Made by a program: the position numbers and the translations under genes. DNA of 64,000 bases from Nematopogon swammerdamellus (taxonomy: Eukaryota; Arthropoda; Insecta; Lepidoptera; Adelidae), in assembly GCA_946902875.1 (NCBI GenBank), contig OX336342.1, positions 11,215,523-11,279,522 on the forward strand, in the 5' to 3' direction. Positions 41,301-53,300 of the stretch are shown piece after piece (position 1 is the stretch's first letter; every line of letters begins with the position of its first letter). A model generated the notes under the pieces. The model did no database searches, was not told where the DNA came from, and saw only the letters and a list, made by a program, of their open reading frames with translations.

Positions 41301-44300
41301 ATCGAAAAGAGTGTATAAGTAAGGTAGTTCGATAATTTACAACCACAGAGAAATTAAAAAAAAGAAGATTCACGTTGCTAAAGGTCCAGTGCTTTTCGCA
41401 AACTTGTCAAAGGAAGTTTTGTAGGCGAAATATTTGTCTCAGCATGTTAAGATGAAAACTGAACATGAGGTAACGAGCTGCATAAACTCACCCTTAGCGG
41501 CAGCCTCCACCGTGAGGCACGCCCGCTCGAGCATGGTGTCGCTCTGCTCCTTGCACTGCAGCACCGCGCGCTGTATCTCCATGTAGTTGAGCGCGTGCGC
41601 GTGCGGCAACACCGACAACTCACCCTTAGCGGCAGCCTCCACCGTGAGGCACGCCCGCTCGAGCATGTTGTCGCTCTGCTCCTTGCACTGCAGCACCGCG
41701 CGCTGTATCTCCGTGTAGTTGAGCGCGTGCGCGTGCGGCAACACCGACAACTCACCCTTAGCGGCAGCCTCCACCGTGAGGCACGCCCGTTCGAGCATGG
41801 TGTCGCTCTGCTCCTTGCACTGCAGCACCGCGCGCTGTATCTCCGTGTAGTTGAGCGCGTGCGCGTGCGGCAACACCGACAGCGCCAGCTCCGCCGCCGC
41901 GCGCACCGTGTGCGGGTCGCGCCCAGACGAAGCCTTGTCGGCGATGCTGGCCGCCTCGGGAGGCGTCAGGTGTCCGTCCCACGCGTCGATGAGGAACAGA
42001 ATCGCCGGCGCGCCGATATCCATCGCTTGACCTGCTCATTTCAGATAAGTCATTTGGAGATGTTGTTATTGCTGTCGTTGTATGTCTCCAAACAAATCCT
42101 TCGCCTTCGTGCAATACCATTGGCCTCCACTTCCTTGCCTGGTAGTTATCCGGCCTGCCTGTCTTCCACAAAAGTCACAAGACCACCGGAGTGGCTGCTA
42201 ACCATACATACATACATATCACACACGCTGAATCCCGAAAATCGGGGTAAGCAGAGTAATCGGTGTTGTGCTGCTAGAACTCTGGTAAATTACAGCACAA
42301 CACCGACCACCACGTTTCGCAAAGTATTCGAACAAGATTCAATCGATGCTAACCATGTTGTGTCGAAATATAAAACACAAGGAGTTTTCGACTTTTTTAT
42401 TTATATTTTTCGACACAAAGCGGTTTCTCGCATAAAACTAGCCGAAAAGAGTAACAGAAGGGGTTTCATGTGAATAAATAAGTGCTAATAGCCAAAATGA
42501 GAACACCGATCACCTGTGATCCAACTGACGTGCGATGAATATGTGCGACTGAGCCAGTTGGCGCTCACACAGTTGTGAAGTCCCAGCGCGTACAGTCCCA
42601 GTTGAAATGCAGCCATGTGCAGTCCCCTGAAAGAGCAGTAAGATTAAGTGAGACAAATGATACTAAATAAAATACAGAATTTAACCTTAACCTTGGTTTC
42701 CCATACTTTAATAATATATAAACATGCGACATCAGTTGGCCTCCTAGCCGGTGAGCAGAGATTTGACAACGTAACAGCGCCGAGTAGATATGTGCAAGAA
42801 ATTATTTCTCGTAATCTCAAAACACAGCACAGAATACTTGCAGAATACAATCCGTTTTTCGGAGTTTTCATCTCTTTGAGGTATGGAACATAAAAATGCT
42901 GCAACATCACAAAAATCGGCTGACAAGGGATTTGTTGAGCACAGGTAAACAACACGGCTCAAGCGATGGCACATATTTGGGTTAGACAACAGGAGATGAA
43001 CAATGTGCAAACATAATCTTGAATGGGTTGTCACGTAGTGAATTTTAATAGCGGACTGTCGAAATGCCGTTTACCGAAGTGTCAGAGACACATTGCCAGT
43101 ACGGAGGAAAATACTCCGTACTAAGGCTACGCTACACGTGAGACGTCCGTTATTTTGAAGATTATTACTGCCAACCTACATTTTTGAAAACTCAATCACA
43201 CATATCTCGGCGTACTACACTCTCACTACGTAACCGAGCACACATTCTTGCATCATTTACCGAGCGTGAATTTTCACGATCTCTTTCCGCTGTCAGCCCA
43301 TACTAAAATTATATATTGTTTGACGTAACGAAAAAGATAGCGAGCGTCGGTATGGAATTTCTGTTTGCTGTATTTGACAACACCGCACATCGCGGTGTTG
43401 ATTAATGGGTTGCCAGGCGGTTAAAATATATCCCAAATAGACGGGAATTCACATTCACCTCGGTTGTATTTATCTTACATTTTAATTCAGACATCATCGG
43501 AGGACCCCTAGTAGAGGTCCAATATTATCAACTAATGGAGTTACAGGCCTTCAGCCACTTAGATTCAGGTAACCACGTACAGTGCGCGTCATTGCGTGCT
43601 AGCCGACTTCATTCCGCAGCCACACCACAAACGCGCGCTGCCGTCTATAAAAGCGGGTCTCAGTGAAACCAGACTTCACTTCTTCTGTTAAATAATTCTC
43701 CGCTACAAAATAAAATATAACGCGCTCATTCTGCCGCCGTGAGTTACACTAGTTTCCCTCGCGACCGTGCCACTGTCAACGAGCCGCGGCGCTGTACCGC
43801 CGCCGCCGTCGGACGCTTCCAGCCGTTCATCTCAGCGTTGAGAGAGGAGTCCCCACAGCCAGGGTTACGGGTAACATTATAATCTCTTCAGCTCTGCCTT
43901 GCCTGTCGCTTGTGAGACACCGCCGGCCTAGCGGTTGTCGTTGCGCTTCACGCACAAAACGTTTAACGCCCATCCGTGTATTTTCTCTCTTCCCATCCAC
44001 AGGGCACCTTGATATGTGTGCATTATTTAATGTGGGTGTGTTTGTGTGTGTGTGTGAACAGCTTCTACGTCTGCACGTAGATCCTTCTACGTCTGCACGT
44101 AGATCCTTCTACGATTACACGTAGACTTCCCCGTTCTACGTTCTCCGTCCGAGGACGCCTGCATCATCTGCGACGGCATAGCCGGTACGAGCCACCTGGG
44201 CCCTACTCCTCGTCCGGCTGTTCCGAAGCAGAACTTTGTGAAGAGGGTGGAGATCGAGCGACGCGTCGGAGACTTCGTGTCGGCCTTCCTGCGAAGACCT

Positions 44301-47300
44301 TCGTCTCCCCTTCCGAAGCTAAGTTCTCGGACAGAATTATAGCTCTAATCGATTAGCTCGGTCGTCACCCCTACGATGCTCAAGTGATTCTGATAACTCA
44401 CACCCTGTCTTTTTACATCGTATATTTGTGTTTTGTGAAATAAACGATAAATTTATATTTCTGAGCCGTATTATATTATTTAAGTCCCCTTTTTCGTCTC
44501 AGGGTATGTATGATGTTCGATGGAACATCTCCCACAGCGCCATATAATAAAATGCAAGACATCTGATTATGGCCAGAATGGCCGATTGCAGATAGCAGAA
44601 GCAGAGAAAAAAATGTATTGATCATCCCATTTCCCAAAAAAATTATCAGTATGCTGTGACAAGACAAGGGTGACTCACCGATGGGGGCCGTGATGCTCGC
44701 GGGCCGCCGACGTCTGGGTGAACAGGCTGGTGCTGGAGGAGCCTCCCGCCTTGCACAGCACAGACTTGGCCAGCTCGAACATGAAGTGAGCGGACGCCTC
44801 CGACGGTTGGTTGGGCACAGACGGGTACATACGCTTACCCTTGAACCTGTTCATAAAATGCTAAATGTTATACCTTTGCAACTAGTATTTTTATTATTAT
44901 TTTTTATTTCCATCACATATGGTAAATCTCCTTAGGATTTGACTATCAAAACATCAGTCACTCTGGCGGGTATTGTAAAGCACATTTCAGTTTGCTCTAA
45001 ATTATTATAAGCTTCAGATGATTGGACAAATATTTACCAACTCAACCCCAATAACCAATAGCTGAATTGCAATACATTTCTTTGAAAGATTTGAATGGGA
45101 GGCATAGGCAATTATTGTTGTTTCATCAAGGTACTTTCAAACCCGTATACTACTGTCTTTCCAAGCTTTTAACATGAATATAAAAGGGCAAATGACCTGA
45201 CAAAATGGTTTACTCACCCTTTTGACAAAACACCTACTATTGGTCCATACATGTTTGGGAATGGTGTCCTATAGAGATGAAAAAGAACACTAAATCTAAG
45301 TTATTTTAATTAACACGTTACTTTACCTTGAGAACACATTAAAATAACTGTTACTTTTGTAACTCTGTTCTTCTACCTGCGTGCGTGCTCAAGGGTTATT
45401 TTACTTTACTACCCTAGTCCTACCCATGTCCTATATACCTACATATTAGAGACGAGAGACAATAGTTACTTGCTTATGCCTACATAAGTTCATTATTCAC
45501 GTTCTTCAAGAACAGAAACAAACAAGGTTCTGGTACTGCACTGCTCGCTCACAGTCGCAGAGAACTGACATAAGTTACTGACTGATCCACGCGACGGCGC
45601 GTGCGTCGCGTGATCCGTGCGTGCTTTGAGAACACGTTCTTTTGTCAACTCAAGTCAGTTCTCTGCGAGCGAGCAGTCACCCGCGTCGCACGCTCGTTAC
45701 ATTACACCGCGGAACAGTGAGGGCCTCCACACGACTAAGCAGCGCGGCGCGTGCGTTCTTTTGAGAACTTGGTCTTTGGCTGTATGAGAACATATTATGT
45801 TTTTTTTTTGACGTGATAACGTCACGTCTTATAAATTGATGAACACCGGCTGCACGCACGAAAAAGTGTCACGTTCCACCTGAACCTGTGTGTGCAAGCG
45901 AGAGCGCGTAACAAGCGATAGAGAGGCACAATCGGCACAATGACGTTATCACGTAAAACTATCGTCCGTAAACCGACTTTACAACAAATTTTTTTTTTAT
46001 GGAATCTGACACGGTTGCTACATCTCCTACAACATCCGTTATGTCAGCCCATAACACCGGGTGAACTAGGTGCCATGGCAGTGCTTCCCTTCGGTCTTGT
46101 TGTTGTTCTTGTTCTTTGGTCTTTAACAGTGTTACATTCCATGTTACACGTTATAACGGTCATCTCTGGTGTCCTAAGACTGTCACGAGGAGACGGATAG
46201 TCACCTGGAGTCCTTGGCACGTGGAACGGATTGGTGCGTGGACGAGGAGGAAGATGAGGTGGCATGTGAGGGGTGCGCCGGTGGCGAGCCGCCCCCGTCT
46301 CCCAGCATCAGTCGCTCCATCTCCCCAGACAGTGAGCATGACTGTCCACATAGCAACAGTAAATTAGATACCAACTATGGATCACATAAGCCTCAAATTT
46401 TTAGTAAGGCAAACATTGGTGAAATAGGAAAAGCTTTGGTCAAGTACGGTCCAATAAGCAAAACCTAGTTTACGCAAAAGGTCTGATAAGTTAACCGCTA
46501 AGTGTCGGCGCCGGCGCGCGCTAATCTCCGTAAGATGTCACAAATATTAGCGGTTGCGACTCGTTACGAAAGCAGAGAAAAGTCGGCGGCGTCGCCGGGA
46601 TCGTCCCGGCGACACCTGAGCGGTTAATATGATTTGATACCACTTTTCACAAGTAATAAGTTAATTAAGTGTACTACAAGGTATTGCTGGAAGTCATTAT
46701 CTTGCATAAGTTTGCCCCAGATGTTCAATATTTATAGGAATGCACTCGTCAAACCCATAAATTGTCAAGCAAAAATAAATCAGTGGTGATTCCTGATAGG
46801 CTAGACAGAACAGATAGTTACCGGCTGAGGTTGTAATGCACCAGACGAGTTCGCCGCTTCCACCCTGTACGTGCTGAGCCGAGGGTTGGTCATGTAGTAA
46901 ATACTGATCATAGGAGACTTGGTGAGTTGGTGAATGTCGCGGTCCAATAACTGTTCAACACAAACATTATTTTAAAAAAAATTATATGATTGAATTTGTT
47001 TTAAAATCATGAGTGTAGTATGATTCCACACATTATGAAACATTATGTGCGTCCAAAAATATTATTATACTCTCACATCCCAACAGTGGAACTCATGGAT
47101 ATGGAGGATTTCTTCTCCTTCCAACAAATAACAATTCTCAAGACCTATGTAGTTAGTGTTCTCTTGAAACTGCAAGCAAAGATGCCTCACTGAATTTGTG
47201 CCAAGCGCACTCACATTCCTATTGTCCCATATCCTCGTCAGTGACAGAAAGCAAAGAGTCTCTTACTATGCAATAAAGTTAGGTGTTCTCTGAACACAAC

Positions 47301-50300
47301 TGAGTGTAAAGAGTTGCCGCCCACCTTGTTCATAATACGCGCCAACTTGACAGGCTCGTCCCTGTAGTAGCAGAGGAGTATGAGCGCGAGATCTCCGCGC
47401 TGCCGCCTCGTGCCCTCACACAACAGCGGATGTTCCGCTTCACTGATGTTCGCCTTCAGACCCAGCGCAGCCACCGCCGCCTCGAAGCCTAACGCCTCAT
47501 CCGATGGATAACGAATCTGCATACAGATATTTTTTTTTATTATATTGCAAAAAAGTTGCAAGCAAGGCCAGTCGCGGGAGCATCACCATCACATACAATT
47601 CTGGATTGGAAGAGGGGAGAAAAGAATGGAAGATCGGAAGAAAAAATGTGCAATACCCGAACCCACGTGGGCTAATGTGACACAAATGTTGCAAATCGGT
47701 AGGTTGGGTCAACCCATTGAAAACAAAGTTCTAGGCCTCCTGTATGTACAACTGGCAACATTCGAGTTTTTTTTTATTGAAACCGCGACAGTCGCTGCGG
47801 GCCACCTATAAGGTGTCTAAGAATGCCCATTGACATATGCGGAGGTTGCGAATGCAATGCCGGCCTGACAGGTGCTTGTTTACACTCCTTGAAAGACCCG
47901 AGACTGTACTTGGGGGGGGGGGGGGAATAGATGACATGGAGAGCGTTCCAAAGTTGACCAGTTATGCAGAACCGATTGGAACACATCCACGGTAAGACCA
48001 ACGTGTAGGGATGCAATCCCGTCCCGGTGCGCCGAGGTGGAAAGAGTTTCAGTAATGAATAAATGGTAATACTCACAGAAAGCTTATCACTGGCAGAGAG
48101 CACAATAACATCGAAGAGAAAGCTAGCCAGCGCGATGGGCAGCAGTGCGGGGCCACGATTTCTGTGACAAAATAAAACTATTATTAATTGGTCACCTCTA
48201 TCGCAACTCTATTCTACACCATTTCTTTTTAAAGCAGTGTTTCAGTGGTTCTGTACTGCTGAAGACCGGGAGGACTGGTGTACGTGCAACACTGGACGCA
48301 TAAACGCTGACTGACTGACAATATCAGTTCCTTGAGGAAGTCAGGACTTCTTTGTAATCCTTTTTTTTTTAATTATTTTATTTAACTGACACGGTTGGCT
48401 ACATCCGTATGTCAGCCCATGACACCTTGGTGAACGAGGTGCCAAGTCGTGCTGGCTACACTGAACTGGACGACAAACACGAACTATTTACTTAGCCATT
48501 TCAACCGACCTTTCATTCAGTGCGGTGGTACCAACCACCTTTCCGTCTTGGTAACTATACATAGTTCTTGTTGGGAGGACTGACGAAATCAGTCCGGCGA
48601 TCAGGAAAGTCTCGGTACCTAAGTCAGCCTATGTTATGCCTACGCCCAGGCGGTTGGCATTAATTTTTTTCGAATTGTCGGACCAAATTTAGCAAAGTGT
48701 CATTGTTTTACATTAAATATCAATGTCATTTCACTACTTCCACTATTTCATTCATCATTTGTATGCATTTGTACATTAAATTTGTGGTAAAACAACAATA
48801 GAATACAAAACTCGGAGATACCTAAGCGTGCCGTCGCGCAGCTGCTCCGCCTTCTCCCGGGCGAGCTGCAGCTGCTCGGACCCCGTCGGCAGTTTCTTCA
48901 GCAGCGTCACCAGCTCCGACTCCTGGTTGGAGAGCTTCACCTCCAGCGCCTTGGTGCTGGCCGGCGGCCGGGCCATCTCCAGCGCGAACAGACCCACGCG
49001 GAACGCCAGCTCGTGGTGCTCGCTGAACTCAGCTAACACCTGCCCAGTTATCATTATATGTAGTGTTTACAGTCGCCTGCTTAGCCTGCAACAAGTTGTG
49101 CAGTCCAGAGGGTCGTCACTAACCAAGCCGACCCGTGTATTCCATGAATGTCAATGTCAGCAGATACCCGGGGTGCCTGCACCCCTTTTTTTTTGTTTTT
49201 TTTTTTTTTAGAAAGCGCCACATGTGGCAACGTTTCACTTACGAGTAGGTGACTTACGATGCCCATGGACATTCTGTGATGCACGGGGATTGCGAATGCC
49301 ATGCCGGCCTGACAGGAGGCTATTCACGCCTCTTTTGAAAAACCCCAGGCTGTACTTGGGAGGAAATAGATGAGCAGGGAGTGCATTCCACATTTTCCCC
49401 ATTCTGTGAATAAAAGACCTACAGAACCGGTTGGTAGACCGAGATCGATAGACCTATGGGGGTATTTGAATTTCAGTGTTCAGTTACGCCGCTTAATTTT
49501 GCTATGAAGAAGTTTTTACACACACAGGTCTAGTTTGTGCTGCTTGTGAAGCGGATACTCCAGCAATTGTGTGTGCTGCTTCTGAGGGGGATACTACAGC
49601 AATAACTTCCTCTTGGATTTAATTTCATCTCGCTCTCTCTTCCAACACAATAGCTGACTTTTTAGTCAATTCACATCTTGACTGCTAGTAGTACCGATGC
49701 TATTGTGTTTGAATGTACAGATAGGCTTTTAAATAAACATAATCTGAATAATGCTCGCAAACTGTAAAGGCACCATATAAACTTACGTAGCAAAATATAA
49801 ACTTACACTGCAAAGAAAAGCGCACTTGGCCAGTGTGGCGGACGCGAGGCACGACAGCCGATGAGTTGCGGCCGACACTCGCTGCGGCAGGCCGTGATGG
49901 AACTGTCGCCTCTTGCCTCGCCTCAGCTCCGTGATGTCGGGCAGCGCCAGCACCGGCGGCCGCGCGAGCAGCTCGCGCGCCAGCCGCACGCCGAGCGCGC
50001 ACGCCTCCCGCGCGTGTCCGTGCGCGTGGAGACCCTCCGCGCGTGCGAACAGAACCTCCCACGAACCGCACTCCCAGCCACCGCTGCTAGCGCTCGGCTG
50101 TGGAGCAACCGAGGAGCTTTCAATATAAGTCATTCCTAATGCATTTTTCTATGTCTGGAAACTATTAGAACAGTGGAAGAGGTGTCACGAGTTGTGTCGA
50201 GACCTGTCATGTTTAGGTCACATGTACATTATATAACTTTCTGTAATTCATAACACAAAACTATATTTTTTTATTTTCTTTTCGTACTGCCATCTGTCTT

Positions 50301-53300
50301 GCTGACATTTATCAGTAGGTGAGTATGGAGTAAGGTCCTACAGTGCTCTCCTCTTCCGTCTAATGAAGATCTGTTGACTTCAATCCTAGAGTCAGTTCAT
50401 TTGGATGTTTGTTAATAATCTTTTTGTATTACTCCAAAGTTGTTTTGATTTCCTCTTTTACAGTAGGCATATTTAGGTCTCTGTGTAGCCTGGTGTTTGC
50501 ATCATACCAGGGGGATTGGTTATCATTCTGAGAATATTTGAAGCATGTTTGAATTTGCAGCTCTTCCCATAAATGTATTCCATAGCTCCAAAGTAGCAAT
50601 TTATTTTCCAGTAGAAAGTACCAATAAATAGTTTCCAAAAATAACTACTAAGAAATATACACAAGATAAACTGAGATACTTACAGCAGGACCGCCATTGC
50701 TGGGTCCCTCGCCCGCAACCCGCCTCGCCGCCACCGTATCGTAGAAATACAAGTTGTAATCGTCGTCCGAGACGGAATCATCGTTGGAGACCCTCCTCTG
50801 AGCATCGTCGGAAGAGCCGGGCGTGGAGCTGGAGGCCTGCGAGTCCGTCTCGGCACTGCTCTGCTGGAGGATCTCCTCCTCGTTCTCGCAGAACCCTTCG
50901 GACGAGACGCTGGAGCGGTTGCCGTCAGGTCGTTCGCTGGGACCCTCCCCCGCCGAGCTGCATGCCTTGGAAATCATTCATAAATATGTAAGCTCTCCAA
51001 GATGCCACTTCAGAATACTGTAGTTCAGCTGAAATGTACAGGTTCATTGGTGCACAATTAGATCAAGCAATATAGGAAATGTCACTTTTGTGAGAGGCAT
51101 GAAGTCTACACCAGACTTAATGGTTCTGACATTCAAGGCTTGATTACTTAATGTGAATTTAATATTTGCTTTTCGCAGAGAACACAAGTTTCTCCACTCA
51201 ACAGCAGTTTGTCCTGCTGTTGAGTGATGACTGTTTTCATAGTCGAAGATATGCATTTGACAATTATTAATCTATATACGACAATTGCATCAATCAGAAG
51301 ATAAAACAACTAACAACACATCCAGTATTTTTAAGTCCCCCCAGTGAAAGTACCTGTGGTGGTTCCATGGAGATGTCAGCGTTTACCAGACGACTGGAGC
51401 GGTGGATCAGGAGTCTGTGGCCGTGGCCTCTGAGGGAGGGGTCTCCGTTGGCGAGCCGGTACGCCAGGCTCATCTCATTGTTGAGCACCGCCTTCGACGA
51501 GTTCACCTACAAACCGAGCCTTGTTCTTGTTGTTTTCTCTTTCATACTGCAAGCTATCCCCCTGCTTGTGAAGCAGTCATTGGTTCAACCTTTGTCTTGA
51601 TTTAGAAGTGAGTGACCATTCTCACTATAAATGTCTTGTCGTATCATTCCATGCATTTGGTCTGATCAGATAGTATATAATAATTACATGACTTTTTTTA
51701 ACCTATGTCGTTGTTCTTGTCGTATTGTTTTTTATTTGTTAAGGTGGTAGTCAGTTTTGAGGTTCCATAAAAGAAAATATCTTGCTTGAGGATGTTTTTA
51801 TTTTTATGTAATCCGGTATGGGTGGCCGAGTCAGAGGAGACAAAGCACATGCTCACAGCCAATATCATCGCTGAGAAGGTAATTGCCATACCGGAGACCT
51901 CCCTTTGATAAAAGATATCTACTTTACTAAACAATTATAATAATAGTCCTGACAGACCTGATGCACTTGCTCATTCTTGCTGTCGGTGTGGCGGAAGATG
52001 GTGAACGGGCTGTGGTAGAGCGGGTTCAGATCCTTGGTGTAAGTGACCCCCGGGATCGGGTAGTCCTCCCACTCCAGGAAGCACGCCTCCATGGCCGGGT
52101 GGAAGCCGGGAAACACTTCGCTTTCACTGTAATGCCGTTTTTTTATTGTCTCATCGTTCATTATGCACCCGGCATAAGCAAATTATTAATTCTTCCTCGT
52201 AAATCTTCAAAATTTATTTTATATTTCCGACCACACTAATGTAAAGACTAGACATTTGAAAAAAAGGAATGACCAGTTTGAAGAGTTTGAAGTCTATGAT
52301 GCTCGCGGACTTATTGTGATGGCGCTATTTCATCGTGATTTTGTAATTTCCATGAGTTGCTCTTCAAGAAAAACAATTAAAAAGAAAGAAAACTCACCTG
52401 ATGCCATTAATGTACGGTGAGTGATGGCGGGAGCTGGCGTGAGCTCGCGGGTGTCCGGACGTGCCCGAGGTGCTACCGTGGTGGGTCGTGCGGTTCTTCG
52501 CCACCTATAAAGTGTTCATTAATTGTAAAAATCCTGATAATATTCTGCTTCCAGAAATCCTCGGAGCATGTTGTCCTTTCAAAATTTTTACCTTTAACCG
52601 CTCAAGCGTCAACGCCATGTGATTTCCGACTCCGTCAAATGTTGGAGATATTCACGGAACCGATTTATTACGCAAGGAGAGAAACCCTTTTTTTATTAAT
52701 ATATCAATACCATAGCAAATTCAGTATGGTCGTAATCGTTACAAAATTTCCTACAAAGTTATTTATTACTAAAAGGGAATTGCCAAATTTTTGCAGTGGC
52801 AGTCGATACGATCTATGCATCCTTAAAGAGTTTGCCAGATTGTTGGGGTGACAGTCGATACGATCTATGCATCATTAAAGGGTTTGCCTGATTGTTGGGG
52901 TGACAGTCGATACGATCTCTGCATCATTAAAGAGTTTGCCAGATTGTTGGGGTGACAGTCGATACGATCTATGCATCATTAAAGGGTTTGCCAGATTGTT
53001 GGGTTGACAGTCGATACAATCTCTGCATCATTAAAGAGTTTTCCAGATTGTTGGGGTGACAGTCGATACAATCTCTGCATCATTAAAGGGTTTTCCACAT
53101 TGTTGGGGTGAAGTCGATACGATCTCTGCATCATTAAAGGGTTTGCCAGATTGTTGGGGTTACAGTCTATACGATCTCTGCATCATTAAAGGGTTTGCCA
53201 GATTGTTGGGGTGACATTCGATACGATCTATGCATCATTAAAGGGTTTGCCAGATTGTTGGGTTGACAGTCGATACGATCTCTGCATCATTAAAGAGTTT

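Larger units (their letters stand above)
34690..41465 (-). mobile_element. Complete BEL/Pao LTR retrotransposon
   Basis: 6,776 bp with two 494-bp LTRs (34690-35183, 40972-41465), TG...CA ends and a 5-bp duplication TGAGG (34685-34689, 41466-41470). One unbroken 1,701-codon gag-pol frame lies between, and no env gene. A purine-rich tract (ggtgggcggaa on the minus strand) precedes the 3' LTR. No standard primer-binding site was recognised next to the 5' LTR. It lies in sense orientation in ZSWIM8 intron 17-18. Confidence 0.96.

Noticed and set aside
41595..42473. 292-codon plus-strand ORF
   Set aside because: Arg-rich reverse frame of the triplicated ZSWIM8 exon; it runs into intron DNA and matches nothing known.
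46214..46468. Plus-strand ORF rich in Asp/Glu and Ser overlapping ZSWIM8 exon 14
   Set aside because: It looks protein-like, but the minus-strand exon has proper splice sites and the exact phase needed, so the plus frame is its shadow.
47910..47925. G-run as a G-quadruplex or origin
   Set aside because: A simple homopolymer inside an interspersed repeat; no further support.
52417..52851. 144-codon plus-strand ORF
   Set aside because: Spans ZSWIM8 exon 5 in reverse, intron and the start of the minisatellite; no domain.
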